From Agaricus subrufescens (Eukaryota; Basidiomycota; Agaricomycetes; Agaricales; Agaricaceae), in contig CM057059.1 in NCBI GenBank assembly GCA_029945375.1, positions 2,790,001 through 2,854,000 on the forward strand: a stretch of DNA of 64,000 bases. Direction: 5' to 3'. Both the position numbers and the translations under genes were made by a program. Shown piece after piece: positions 53,902-64,000 of this stretch (position 1 is the stretch's first letter; each line of letters opens with the position of its first letter). Below the pieces are notes generated by a model, which had not been told where the DNA came from, did not search any database, and saw only the letters and a list, made by a program, of their open reading frames with translations.

Positions 53902-56049
53902 TCATGAAGTCAATTTAATCACCTCTCGACTCGCGATTTTGTTCCGATGCATGACGATCATCTTGGTGACTCCAAAGCATGCACCAGCCAGTAGAACAAT
54001 GAGCTTGATAGAGGATCAAAATGGTAGAAACTCTCGGAAACGAATACTCGTACCCCTGAAAATATGGCTGGCCTCCACCAATGATACTGTCCGGTAAGAA
54101 GCGCTCCCATTATTGGTGGTCCTAAGTAAACCATCAACTGGTCTGGCTACTTTTACAGCGCGGTAGGGATTTTACCTGCTAGCTCTCCTATCCCTGTGTG
54201 ATGCGCATGGGATTGATAAGAATTTTGATGAAGTCGGAAGTTTACTTACCTGAGAACGCAAATGCAATCCCAAGGCGGAGCCTGTGCGAAATGAGTGAAT
54301 AAACCTATCTTGAGACTGGAAACCGCTTACCCCAGCTCGGCCAAATTATCTGTCAACAAAGTACCTAATGGAGCCATTGTTCCGATGTCTAAAATATTGC
54401 GAATAGTCAACATGGGGTTCAAATGGGTGAGGAGTTGTATGAATACTCACAAACACCAGAGAAGAAGCCGTACAATATGGCAACAATGATTATGGTTGCT
54501 GTAGATCCTATTGATGCAAACACGAAAGTGACAGAGCCACATACAATCGACGCGATAATCGCCAACGTGGCTACACCGATCCACTGGGAGATCAGTCCCG
54601 TCAATAAACGCGCGATAAACGCACTCCCGTTAAGGATAACCAACTGGAGTTTAAATTAGCTTCGTGAGATTCTTCGAAGACCAGATACCGTACAGAGTAG
54701 AATGCAAAAGTCTTATCAAGGCCATGTGTGATTGCCGCGAGCTGAAGATAGAATAGTGGGAAGAAGAAACCCAGGGCAAAAAAGATGTATCTGTTGTACC
54801 GTATCCTGTCATAGTTGGGAAAGTGGGATAATTTTTGTACTCACCCAGTGGTCAAGGCGATATACGCCCAGTCCTTCGAGAATTTTTTTATGCACTTCTT
54901 TAGATTGGCATGGTCCTTTGGGGGTGCTAATCTTGGCTTCAATAAAGTACAAGCTAGGAACAAGATCGCGGCCATAAAAGCGGCGTTGATCCTTGTGACC
55001 GTGGCGAAATCTAAATTTGGTCTTGCGAACAAGTTATTGACCAAGATTGGAATTATCATAGACCCCAAAGAAACCCCGGCTGTGGCAATGGACATGGCTA
55101 CTGCGCGCCGTTTATCAAAGTAATGTGAAAGGATTGCCAAGGATGGAACGTAAGTCATGCCACCACCTAGGCCGACTCCAATCCCTTGGCACAGAAATGC
55201 CTGTTGAGAAGGTTTAATCAATCACACACGAGGTATGGACAAGTGTGCTTGGGTGAGGCATACCCCGTAGAATTGGTTTGGCTTGACGAATGAGAGCATG
55301 AAGAGCGACAGTGCCTCCAAAAGCGATCCGCCGTATAAGAGATGGAGACTGCAATACAGGTTTGGGTGGAAGGTCCTATCTCTGTAAGGAATGAACCTTT
55401 ACCAGTAGCCCTTGTCGAAGAGCCTGCCTGCGATAAGCCCAGTGGAAATTGTCAAGAATGAATCAACAGCCCCAATCCACCTGTATTGAAGGTGTTCGGT
55501 GGCTTTCCACAAAGTTAATGACAGAGACCCACGAGATTGTGGAGGCAGAGTAGTCTGTCATGTAAATCCGTGTGTAATAGTCTACGGCAGTGTTCCAACG
55601 TCAGGCCCTTTACCCAACACATGACAGTAGTCTGACCTTGATAGACACCGAAAGCACATATGTACCTGGGGGTATCAATCGTTACAAAGACCACAGAGTT
55701 GTTCACTGGGGATATTGTCGTACCCGTAGCTGCAGAACTGAAACAAAAACCTGATCGGATAAATTAGTAGGTGTCTATCCTCAGGGGTATCTTGCTCTTA
55801 CCCTCCAAGCACTGCGCTCCACGCACGGAACCCACCATCGGGATAGGTAACGGAACTTTCGCCCACCACTTCCTTGGAGTCAGCCTCAATAGAATATAAA
55901 GCCTTGGCCGGCTGTGTCTTTTCATTTGGCGGTACGTAATTCAAATTGTGCTGACACCCTTCAACATCGGATGGTGTTTTTTCTGAAAGACTAGTCTCGG
56001 CACTAGTGTCAAGAACATTAGAGCCGTCGTCATTATTCGACGCGGGCAT
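53902..56049 (-). CDS. MFS transporter, monocarboxylate porter (MCT) type
   Basis: Plasma-membrane transporter of the monocarboxylate family; the substrate is not predictable. The 5' exon 56049-55802 encodes an acidic, Ser-rich cytosolic N-terminus ending in the family signature YPDGGFRAWSAVLGG. Following exons give FLFQFCSY, SFTISTGL-type helices, LHLLYGGSLLEALSLFMLSF, then GQGIGVGLGGGMTYVPS-like CQGIGVGLGGG, YFDKRRAVAMSIATAGVSLG, and a second helix bundle (FLACTLLKPRLAPP, ALGFFFPLFYLQ, LNGSAFIARLLTG, FSGIGELAGNPI-like block). The last exon reads ACFGVTKMIVMHRNKI and ends at 53902. About ten exons; only the first two were placed exactly (second 55750-55724). No stop interrupts the readable blocks. 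It is divergent from the oxidoreductase gene. Confidence 0.82.
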
Positions 56050-56713
56050 ATCGGAACGTTCTGAAATGGTTGGAAGGGAAGATGAGTGAGTGAAAGCCGT
56101 CTAACCCAGGTAGTTGAAAGTGGCCAACCCTGAGCGACCTCACGAAGCACACCTACTGACAGAGCAGCTACGGAGGATGTGATTTGAAAGGAGGGAGGAA
56201 TAATAATCTGGTCCTTACCCCCGGCTTTTATCTGCTTGTGTTATCTGCTTCGTTGATTGTACCAAGAATACAGTCTACCTAATGAGTGATTGCCTTTGCC
56301 TTTTCTCCTGACCATCGTACTCCTGCGTCGCGCACTGCCAAACGCCAGGCCAAAATTCTTCAATCCACATGCTACCTGTCATTGTCGCTTCCTCTTTTCA
56401 ACTCGCAACGTGTTGGGGAGATAGGAGTCATCTGATGACCGTCGGCTTGCCTAATGGACCTGACCCACATGTACCCGCCCAGAGAGGCTGGATTTTCTTG
56501 GGTGTTTGCTGGGCGAGCAAAATAATATCATATCCGGGCACCGGCAATCATGATTCATGATGGGATCGCACATTTTTTCGTGGCATTGTCACGGATCGAA
56601 CAGCCCCCCGAGCCAAGAGCCAAGCTGCTGGGAGCCGGGCACATGTAAGGCTCGGTGCGTCATTTTATAATCAACCTTTTTAAACTCCCAGCTCTCTTCG
56701 CTCCCAAATCACC
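56050..56713. promoter_or_regulatory. Shared upstream region of MFS transporter and oxidoreductase
   Basis: 664 bp between divergent start codons. TTTTATAA at 56663-56670 is a likely TATA box for the oxidoreductase, 44-51 bp before its ATG. No gene is seen. Confidence 0.5.
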
Positions 56714-58342
56714 ATGTCTCCGACAGCAGACCTTCTCGTGCTCGGCGCCACAGGCTTCACAGGTCGCCTCATCATCCGATATCTGTCCCAGCATCCCCTG
56801 CGTGGCGCATTTACTTTTGCAATTGGCGCCCGCTCTCCGACGAAAGTCAAAGCGCTCCTTCAAGACCTTGGACTCACCCACGACTCTTCAATTGCCTTTG
56901 TACAGGTCGACGTTACCAACAAGACCGAAGTAGAAAACGCGGTCAAAAGCGCTCGGGTGGTGATCAATACCGTCGGACCTTATTGGCGCTGGGGAACACC
57001 TGTGGTTGCGGCCTGTGTAAAGGCTGGTGTGCACTATGTTGACCTGACTGGCGAGGTGCCTTACTTGAGGCGTATCATTTTTAGGTGCGTTTCAACTTTA
57101 TCTCAGCGGCGTCACTGTTGAGTGTTTGTATGCATAACCTAGATATGACTACCTTGCAACGAAGACAGGTTCTATCATAGTCCCTTCCTGTGGATATGAC
57201 TCAGTTCCTTCTGACGCTTGCGCATACCTCGCGAACAAGACTCTCAAGTCTCTGCCGACTCCACTTGATGTAGGGTCATCTATGACTGCACATCGACTGA
57301 AGGGCGGTATATCCGGCGGGACAATAAGTTCAGCCATAACAATGATGGATGTGGTGCCGGAAAAAGACATCAAGGATTCTATGACGATTTATGCTATAAG
57401 TCCTAGTACGTTTGTCCAGATTTCTTGAGTTTTGCTCTCCGAGGCTGAGGAATGAAATATAGTCCGAGGGCGACAAGTGTCTCGTTGGCGTCTATATTAT
57501 AAGGCTCTTGTGCCAGGCGCTCGCCCGCTTATTGGTGGATACTTCGCAATGGGACCCACCAACAGGGCCGTCGTACAGCGAAGCTTTGGTCTGCTTGAAT
57601 TAAAAGCCCGAACTACAAAGTCAAAGGAGGCCCAGCTTGCAAGATACGGACCTGACTTTACCTACGATGAATTTGTAGCCATGCCCAACGTTTTTGCCGC
57701 CATATCGTATACGGTTATGTTTATGACTGGCGTCATGCTGTTTTTCAAGTTACCGCCGGTGTGTACTGCTGTTTTTACTATCAAAATGTTCTGTACAAAT
57801 GAACTGACTATGTTTTTAGTTCAGATGGCTTATCCAAAAGTTCTTGCCCAAGCCTGGAGAAGGCCCCTCGGAAGAGTATGTTTGAATTTTTTTTTTTCGC
57901 ATTTCATAGATACGTTGATTAATGTTGTTTAGGGTCATGCAAAAAGGATTCATGTCCGCTACTAATATCACAACGTCTGCTTCTGAACCTCCTGTGCACG
58001 TCAAGACAGTTGTGAAAGGGAAAGGAGACCCAGGTTATTCTTTGACGGCAAGTAAGTCAAAAGGCTTATCTACGTTTGAGTCCTCGGGAATTGTGAGATT
58101 GACCGTTTGGCGATTATATAGGCATGATATCTGAAGCAGCATTGTGCCTTATATTCCCTCCAAACTCGGATAAAAATTCTCCAGAAGCTGCCCGGGCGGC
58201 TCTCCCGTTCCTGGCACGCGAAAGTGGTGGCATCTTCACTCCTATGACCGCATTCGGAGATGTTTTGATTAAAAGACTGGAGGCTACTGGGAAGTTCCAG
58301 TTCTCAAGTAGTGTCATTGGACGCGACTCGAAGCAGGATTAA
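56714..58342 (+). CDS. Saccharopine-dehydrogenase-like oxidoreductase (SCCPDH type)
   Basis: Rossmann-fold membrane-associated protein of the saccharopine dehydrogenase-like family; it is not the lysine-pathway enzyme, and its reaction is unproven. Exons 56714-57084, 57143-57405, 57463-57758, 57820-57875, 57933-58051 and 58122-58342 give 441 residues. The NAD(P)-binding loop is LVLGATGFTGRLI (about 8-20), then VVINTVGPYWRWG and VHYVDLTGE, which are typical. SIIVPSCGYDSVPSD follows. A hydrophobic segment, AAISYTVMFMTGVMLFF, near residue 305 may be a membrane anchor. The C-terminus has FLPKPGEGPSEE, EAALCLIF and GGIFTPMTAFGDVLIKRL, all family hallmarks. Confidence 0.88.
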
Positions 58343-59330
58343 GCCGTTTCCGAGACAGGGTCTTCATTTGAACGACCTCGAAGGCAGTGCGAGTTTTTCT
58401 TGGTACCCTGGTCTGAAGATACCCTCATTATTAATTAGTTCCTTGTGCAGTCTATTTATTTCTGGCGCCGAGTCTGATGGTAGTAGCCTTGTCAAGGCCG
58501 TATGTAGATTTGTTGTCAGCTCTCGTCGAAAATTTCGGACCTATTTTTGTAACGAATTGACGAGATCACCGCACGCGGCCAAGAAGGAAGGCAAATCCAG
58601 CTGTGCAGAAGCGTATGTGCTTATCACGGCTGGTAGATGGGCCGCAGAACAATAACCAAGGCCGCTGGGGTGATGGAATGCTACTTGACTGTACGTCAAC
58701 AGCAAAGAAGGAAATAGGAGCATGTTGACTAGCACAAGCCAAGAAAGAGGTGCTAAGGATTCAGAACTCAGTGCACAACCTAGGTAGGCATCGTTCCCTG
58801 ATGGTGGGACGTGTCAACACCTGTTTGGTGAGTTTTGTCAACAATTATATCAGGGGTAATAGTGCGCAGTGCTCGCTTCACAAGGCGTGCGCCAGGGGGT
58901 CCATGGGCCGGGTGCGTGGCTGCAGCGGGGTAGGAGAGGCTGTGGGCGGTGTTGTGGGGTCCGTGCGCAGGGCCGGGTAGGGATGTGGGAAATGTGATGT
59001 GATATGGGAGAGTAGGCGTCTGGTTGGATTCGCATTTCTTCAGCTCCTGTCGTTGTTGGACATTTGTTTCTTTGCTCGCCGTCGTGCCCTTCGCCGGCGT
59101 CTTATCCACTTTCCGTCGAATATTGTAGCGAGCGCCGCGCACAGGCGCCATTTGAATTTCCCTCCCTTTTTTTCTTCTTCGTGCGTGTCTTTTCTTTTCG
59201 TCCGACCCTCACACTCGTTTCTGCCCCTCCCCACACGCTCCCTGCAATTCTAACATCCTTCTTCCGTATTTCTCTATACCTTCCGCCGTTGCCTTAATTC
59301 TCCATCCATTTTCCTCGAATTCCCTGCGCA
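58343..59330. other. Intergenic, one doubtful minus-strand ORF
   Basis: On the minus strand 59151-58780 is an open frame of 123 codons whose first 45 residues are basic and protein-like (MAPVRGARYNIRRKVDKTP, then KGTTASKETNVQQRQEL), followed by low-complexity Pro/His sequence that looks non-coding. It might be the first exon of a small basic protein gene divergent from the RRM gene; I see no confident splice partner. The stretch 59160-59320 is pyrimidine-rich and is the leader of the RRM gene. Confidence 0.4.
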
Positions 59331-61658
59331 ATGGACGACTCTCAGACCGCCTTTTCTGCTCAATATCCTTCTTACGCTTTTGACATCGACATGATGAAGG
59401 TCTGTACCATCCCTTTTCACTTTTGTGCCATCGTGGTCTGACCATCCGCAAATAGAGGTCTATGGAGAACGTCGGTGGTCCTGATGCTAAAAAAGCTCGC
59501 TGGTCTCCCACATTTGCTGGCCAGAACGGCACGTCGTCAAACTCGAACAACCGTGACGCTTTCGCCAACTATGGCTACGGACCACAAGCCAGCATTGCCC
59601 AGTCTGCTGCCTTCAGCAATTCTCCAACCTCCGCCGGTTTTGCTGCCAACCCCTTGTATACTACCCCCTCACTGTCGATTAATACTCAAACCACTGGAAA
59701 TGGCATGCCTGCCCAATTGAGCCCGAATACCGCCGCCGCCGCCGCCTTCGCTGCACAGCAGTCTCAGCAGCAACAGCACGGACAGCAACAGCAACAACAA
59801 TCCAACCAACAACAGGGCAATCAAAATGGCAACGGCTACGCGGCCGGTTTTGCTGGTTATAATATGCTCGGTATGGGCCTTCCTGGCATGAACATCCTTG
59901 GCAACTTTCCCTATAATGGACAGATGGCCAGTTTTGCTCAGGTGCTACCGCGTCTCAACATGCTTTCTTACTACACCTTACTGACTCCTTTTCAGAACTT
60001 CAACAACCAACAACGTCTACCTTCTCTCAACCTCAACATTCCCGCGGCACAAGCAGCGGCGGCAGCAGCAGCATACTCGCCAGTTGCATTGTCGGCTGCC
60101 ATATCGGCGTCGAACAACGCAACTGGTCGGACGGTCTATGTTGGTAATCTACCTGCCACTGCTTCCGTTGACGAGCTCTTGAACCTAGTCCACTTCGGTC
60201 CCCTCGAAAACATTCGCGTACTACCCGAGAAGTCGTGTGTCTTCTTATCTTTCTTGGATGGAGCCACAGCTGCTGCTTTCCACGCGGACGCCACCATCAA
60301 AAAGCTCCAACTTCACGGACAGGAGCTCAAGATCGGGTGGGGAAAACCTTCACCAGTACCTCCCCAAGTTGCTTTGTCTATTAGTCAAAGTAACGCTTCG
60401 CGAAACGTCTATATTGGTAACCTTGATGAAGGCATGACCGAGGAGCAACTCAGAGATGAGTTGAGCCGATTCGGTCTCATTGACCAGGTTAAAATCGTCC
60501 GTGATAAAAATATTGGGTTTGTTCATTTCTTGAGCATTTCCGTTGCTACCAAGGTCTGCTTTCATCTATCTGTTCTAATAATGTCGTGATTAATATCTGT
60601 CTAGGTTGTCAACACCTTACCGCAAGAACCTGGATGGGCGGGCAAACGCGTTAATTATGGTAAAGACCGTTGCGCCTATGTGCCGAAGTCTCAGCAAGTT
60701 GCTGCCCAGCAAGCCCAGGCCGCTGCTGCACAATCCCTTGTTGCTCAATCGAGCTTAACACCAGGTGGTTTTTCGCCTTTCTATGCTGCATCGCCCTTCT
60801 CGCCTATGGATATGAGCGGAGGGTTGGCGGCGGCGCAGGGCATGAACAGGACTGTTTACCTTGGAAACGTCCATCCTGAGACAACAACCGAGGATCTGTG
60901 TAATGCTATTAGGGGTGGTGTGTTACAAAGCATCCGATATATGCCGGAGAAGCATATTGCTGTATGTCCTGTTAATTCGAGTCACGTACTTTTAACCGAA
61001 GTCTCACTACTCATCAGTTTGTAACATTCGTTGACCCCGCCGCGGCGCTCACCTTCCACCAAGTAGCGTCTTATCAAGGCTTGAGCTTGAATAACCGGCG
61101 CCTCAAAATCGGTTGGGGAAAGAATGCGGGTCCTCTGAACCCTCAACTTGCCCTAGCCGTCCATTCCGGCGCAACAAGGAATGTTTATATTGGAAACATA
61201 GAAGACTTTGAGACATTCACTGAGGAGAGGCTGAAAAGAGACTTTGGCGAGTATGGAGATATCGAGCTTGTCAATTTCTTAAAGGAGAAGTAAGTTCTTG
61301 GTTACGGTTCACGATACCGAAAACTCACGATTCTGGCAGGAATTGTGCTTTTGTCAATTTCACAAACATTGCAAACGCCATCAAAGCCATCGACGGCATT
61401 AAAAATAAACCAGAATATGCGAACCTCCGCATCGCCCATGGCAAGGATCGCTGTGCTAACCCACCACGATCTGGGCCCCAAGGTATGGGTAGACGAAACG
61501 TCAGTGGCAGTGGTCCTGCGTCCGCCGAGCCAATCAGTGCCATCGGTGAAGGGGAAGATGGAGAAGTGGCAAATCCCATTTTGAACGGAGATGCCAACAT
61601 TATTGAAGGACAGGAGATGCATATCGATGCGGACCAACAAGTTCCCATCGCCGCATAA
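59331..61658 (+). CDS. Four-RRM RNA-binding protein, Nrd1/Msa type
   Basis: Cytoplasmic mRNA-binding regulator of the fission-yeast Nrd1 (negative regulator of differentiation) kind. Exons 59331-59399, 59456-59941, 59996-60553, 60605-60961, 61018-61289 and 61340-61658 give 686 residues. The N-terminal 220 residues are Asn/Gln/Ala-rich with poly-Q and a [14 protein letters not shown] hydrophobic patch. Four RRMs follow, recognised from RNP2: [10 protein letters not shown] (about 230), [10 protein letters not shown] (about 322), [11 protein letters not shown] (about 453) and [10 protein letters not shown] (about 544). RNP1-like strands include [25 protein letters not shown] and CAFVNFTN. The repeated LKIGWGK after RRM1 and RRM3 is characteristic. 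The C-terminus is acidic. The frame starts at MDDSQTAF with a C/T-rich leader. Confidence 0.88.
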
Positions 61659-63804
61659 CCCCCAACACTCGACCCTTACTATGCTCCCTCACCTCACCCG
61701 TTTTGACACTGATCGATGTTTGGTTTTTGACTGGTTGAACACTTGTTTGGCAATGGATACCCCTGCTCGTGCATAAAATGACACTTGCATCTCCTGTTCT
61801 TTCCAATTCTTTTTTCTCTTTTCTGTTTCCCTCTCGCCTCTATCGTCTCGACCCCATGTTTCCCCTCCGTCGTCCTTGCTCTTCGAAATGCCATACATAC
61901 AAGTACACCCTGCGACCCGACCGACTTCCGCAATCAAGCTTGTGACGCATCGTCCTGACTTTTGGTTTTTGATTTCGTTAGGCTTTGCATTCACAATCTC
62001 GTCGAGGTTGGATAATCTAGGCTGCAGGCAGGGTCTTTTGTTTTTGATCCTCCCCCCTATGATACTTCTGTCATCTTCTGTCTATAGTATCATTAGTTCT
62101 TACTTGTGTTTATCTTTTTGAATTTCTATTTTTTTTTCTCGTTTCTTTATTCATCTTTTGTTCCCTGTCTCTTATCTTTGGTTGGCGTCTTCTCCAGACG
62201 CCACTGTCCAATCGCTTGGCAACACATTCCCTTCAAAGGTCTAATTCGACTAATACGTCCTTTTGTCTCACCCCATGCGCCTTTTCTCGTAATCTAACTG
62301 TTATCATCTGTAATGGACATCCTTTTCTTACGGGAACCTTGCTTGACTTCGATTTTCTTGCTTGATCCTTATATCTCTTCGACGTCGTCTCTTATACCAC
62401 CACCCTATCCCCCCCGCGTTCCATTCCTCCAACACTTTATGTCAACATTTCCCCTGCTGATCTAGATATCTCATTGTATATCTTGTTCAGTTCAAGCCTA
62501 TGAAGCAGGATCGCGACTACCATCCCAGAACATTTCACTCCACGACTCGACGTTCTCGTTCTTAGGTTCCTGTCTCCCCTTACCCCCCTCCTTTTGAACG
62601 TTTGAACCCTATCATTATTACCTTTTTGATTTTTTTATTATCTTTTTTTTTATTGCACTGTTGCAAACCTCCTTCATTCGATATCTTTCGTGTCAACTTT
62701 GGGATTGGACTGGTGGTGTTGGAGAGTTGATTGGAATTTTTTTGTAGTGTTGGTTGGGCGTGGTTGAAGGGTATTAAGATCAATGTAGGAAATATTAAGT
62801 AACACATAGGAAGTAGTAGCAGCATAATATAGGCTTTCTATCATATGTCTCATAAGAATAGTATTGCCCACCGTTCGTTATTGAGTCGAGGGTCGTACTG
62901 TCGGGCCGACCGAAGTATGGATTCGCAGAGGTGGACTCATAAGCTGATTATATTTGCCTAAAGTATACGAACAAAGAGTTTCTTGTATAAATACAGAGAC
63001 GACCTGTTATATTCATGTGGCTTCTGTGAGATGATGGGGTGCGCGGCCGCGGCGCTGATATTGATGCTAATTCTCTGATATGTGTTTCAGTTCAAGTTCT
63101 ACCTTCGTGCGCTATGCCTAGTTCTCCCCGCCGGTACATCCTTTTACCCTTAGCTGACTCCACCATAATCCACATTGCCTCCAACATTCGTACGAAGTAT
63201 CGCTAATTTCGAGATGACGGAACGTCTGGTTTCTATGCCGCCGGCGGTTAGCTAGTGATTAATCTCATCTGTCCGATGTTAGCGCGCCGTTCGCGAAATC
63301 CCTTGATATCTATCTCCGTTGCTCATGAGTTCTGGAATGGTCCGCGGGCTAGAAGAGCTTGATGCGTTTCTTGGAATACTGTCTCTCCACACTTGAGTTT
63401 CCTGGCTTTTACTGTGTCGCGGTCATGTTGAGTTTTCAGTGATGCGCCACTGGTTCCGTTAATATATTCGTCCCTGGAAACTAAGGGAGGCACAGTTCAC
63501 GTTATACACGGAATTCTGTGGCCGTTCAAACACCGTTCGAACATGGCCGGAGAAGATAACTGCGACAAAAGCACTAAAGGCGCTTTCATTCAAGAGCTAA
63601 CTCCGTTCTGGTTAGTTTCGTCAGAAACAAATGGGAAAAAAAAAACATGATTCTGATAATGATGACGTTCCTTCTTGGCTCCCCTCTAATTTTATACTGT
63701 GGAGCTCCAAGCGGCCGAGAAATCAGGGAAGGGACTCATGGGTTTGAATAAAAGGTTCCAAATGTTCGACGAAAAATATCATTCCACCGCCCACTGTTAT
63801 CACA
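61659..63804. other. Long 3' flank and intergenic stretch
   Basis: About 2.1 kb without a supported gene. The first part is T-rich with poly-T runs near 62130 and 62630 and may be a long 3' UTR of the RRM gene. The rest, to the promoter of the gene at 63805, shows only overlapping short frames. No tRNA or repeat was found. Confidence 0.5.
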
Positions 63805-64000
63805 ATGAAGTTTACTCTCGCTCTTCTGGTCGCTGCTGTATCTGCTGTCTCTGGGTCCGCTCTCAATGCCAAGCGTGGTGAGCAGCATTTCATGCTTGAC
63901 CTCACAATGACGTCGGAGTGACCGTTAATCCTTCTCTCTCTCCTCTGCATAGACGCATTCTCTGATGAAGCTTTGCGCGTTCATAACTCTAATCGAGCCC
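63805..64000 (+). CDS. Secreted protein, probably CAP/PR-1 superfamily, truncated by window end
   Basis: Exon 1 (63805-63877) encodes a clear signal peptide, FTLALLVAAVSAVSGSAL, followed by a dibasic Kex2-type site (NAKR). The intron ends TGCATAG at 63952, and exon 2 (63953 onward) reads DAFSDEALRVHNSNRA up to the window edge. The LRVHNSNRA block resembles the first helix of CAP-domain proteins (consensus L-x-x-H-N-x-x-R-A). Only 40 residues are visible, so the family call is tentative while the secretion signal is firm. Confidence 0.6.

Noticed and set aside
1..64000. CRISPR arrays, prokaryotic operons, ribosome binding sites
   Set aside because: The sequence is eukaryotic. No array-like repeats and no prokaryotic gene organisation were found.

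Overview
The window is nuclear DNA of a filamentous basidiomycete, most likely an Agaricomycete. The evidence is dense short GT-AG introns of about 45-70 bp (some genes have 10-19 exons), very small exons, short intergenic gaps with divergent gene pairs, and clear fungal gene families (Pmt2, Gep4, Nrd1-type RRM protein, SUR7-like, QDE-1/Rdp1-type RNA-dependent RNA polymerase). All exon models were built by eye from frames, splice signals and family knowledge; where exon lengths are listed, the frame closes exactly. No database search was run.

Region 1 (1-9.2 kb) is accessory and rearranged. It holds two decayed copies of a NADH pyrophosphatase (Nudix) gene, two intact paralogues of a small four-exon gene that I cannot name, a SUR7/PalI-like membrane protein, and a fold-back inverted repeat of about 100 bp arms carrying a broken coding fragment.

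Region 2 (9.2-24.4 kb) is a conserved housekeeping block: Gep4 phosphatidylglycerophosphate phosphatase, clathrin light chain, monoacylglycerol lipase, a mitochondrial Mdl1-type ABC exporter, protein O-mannosyltransferase Pmt2, fibrillarin and an RNA-dependent RNA polymerase.

Region 3 (24.7-37.0 kb) consists of two full-length Copia (Ty1) retrotransposons in opposite orientation, tail to tail, 11 bp apart. Each has an intact Gag-Pol frame, LTRs that look identical within the element, and a perfect 5-bp target duplication. Both use a primer binding site that reads as the complement of the initiator tRNA-Met anticodon arm. Their combined insertion lies about 20 bp upstream of the start codon of an exo-polygalacturonase, so that gene's original promoter is now about 12 kb away.

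Region 4 (37-64 kb) carries the GH28 exo-polygalacturonase, an uncertain spliced gene, an RS-domain protein, tRNA-Thr(AGU), an F-BAR/SH3 cytokinesis protein, coatomer zeta, a one-domain NIF3-like protein, a secreted 5'-nucleotidase-like phosphoesterase, a monocarboxylate-type MFS transporter divergent from a saccharopine-dehydrogenase-like oxidoreductase, a four-RRM protein, and the start of a secreted, probably CAP/PR-1-type protein cut by the window end. There is no operon logic; the functional links are shared promoters of divergent pairs and the retrotransposon insertion next to an RNA-silencing gene.
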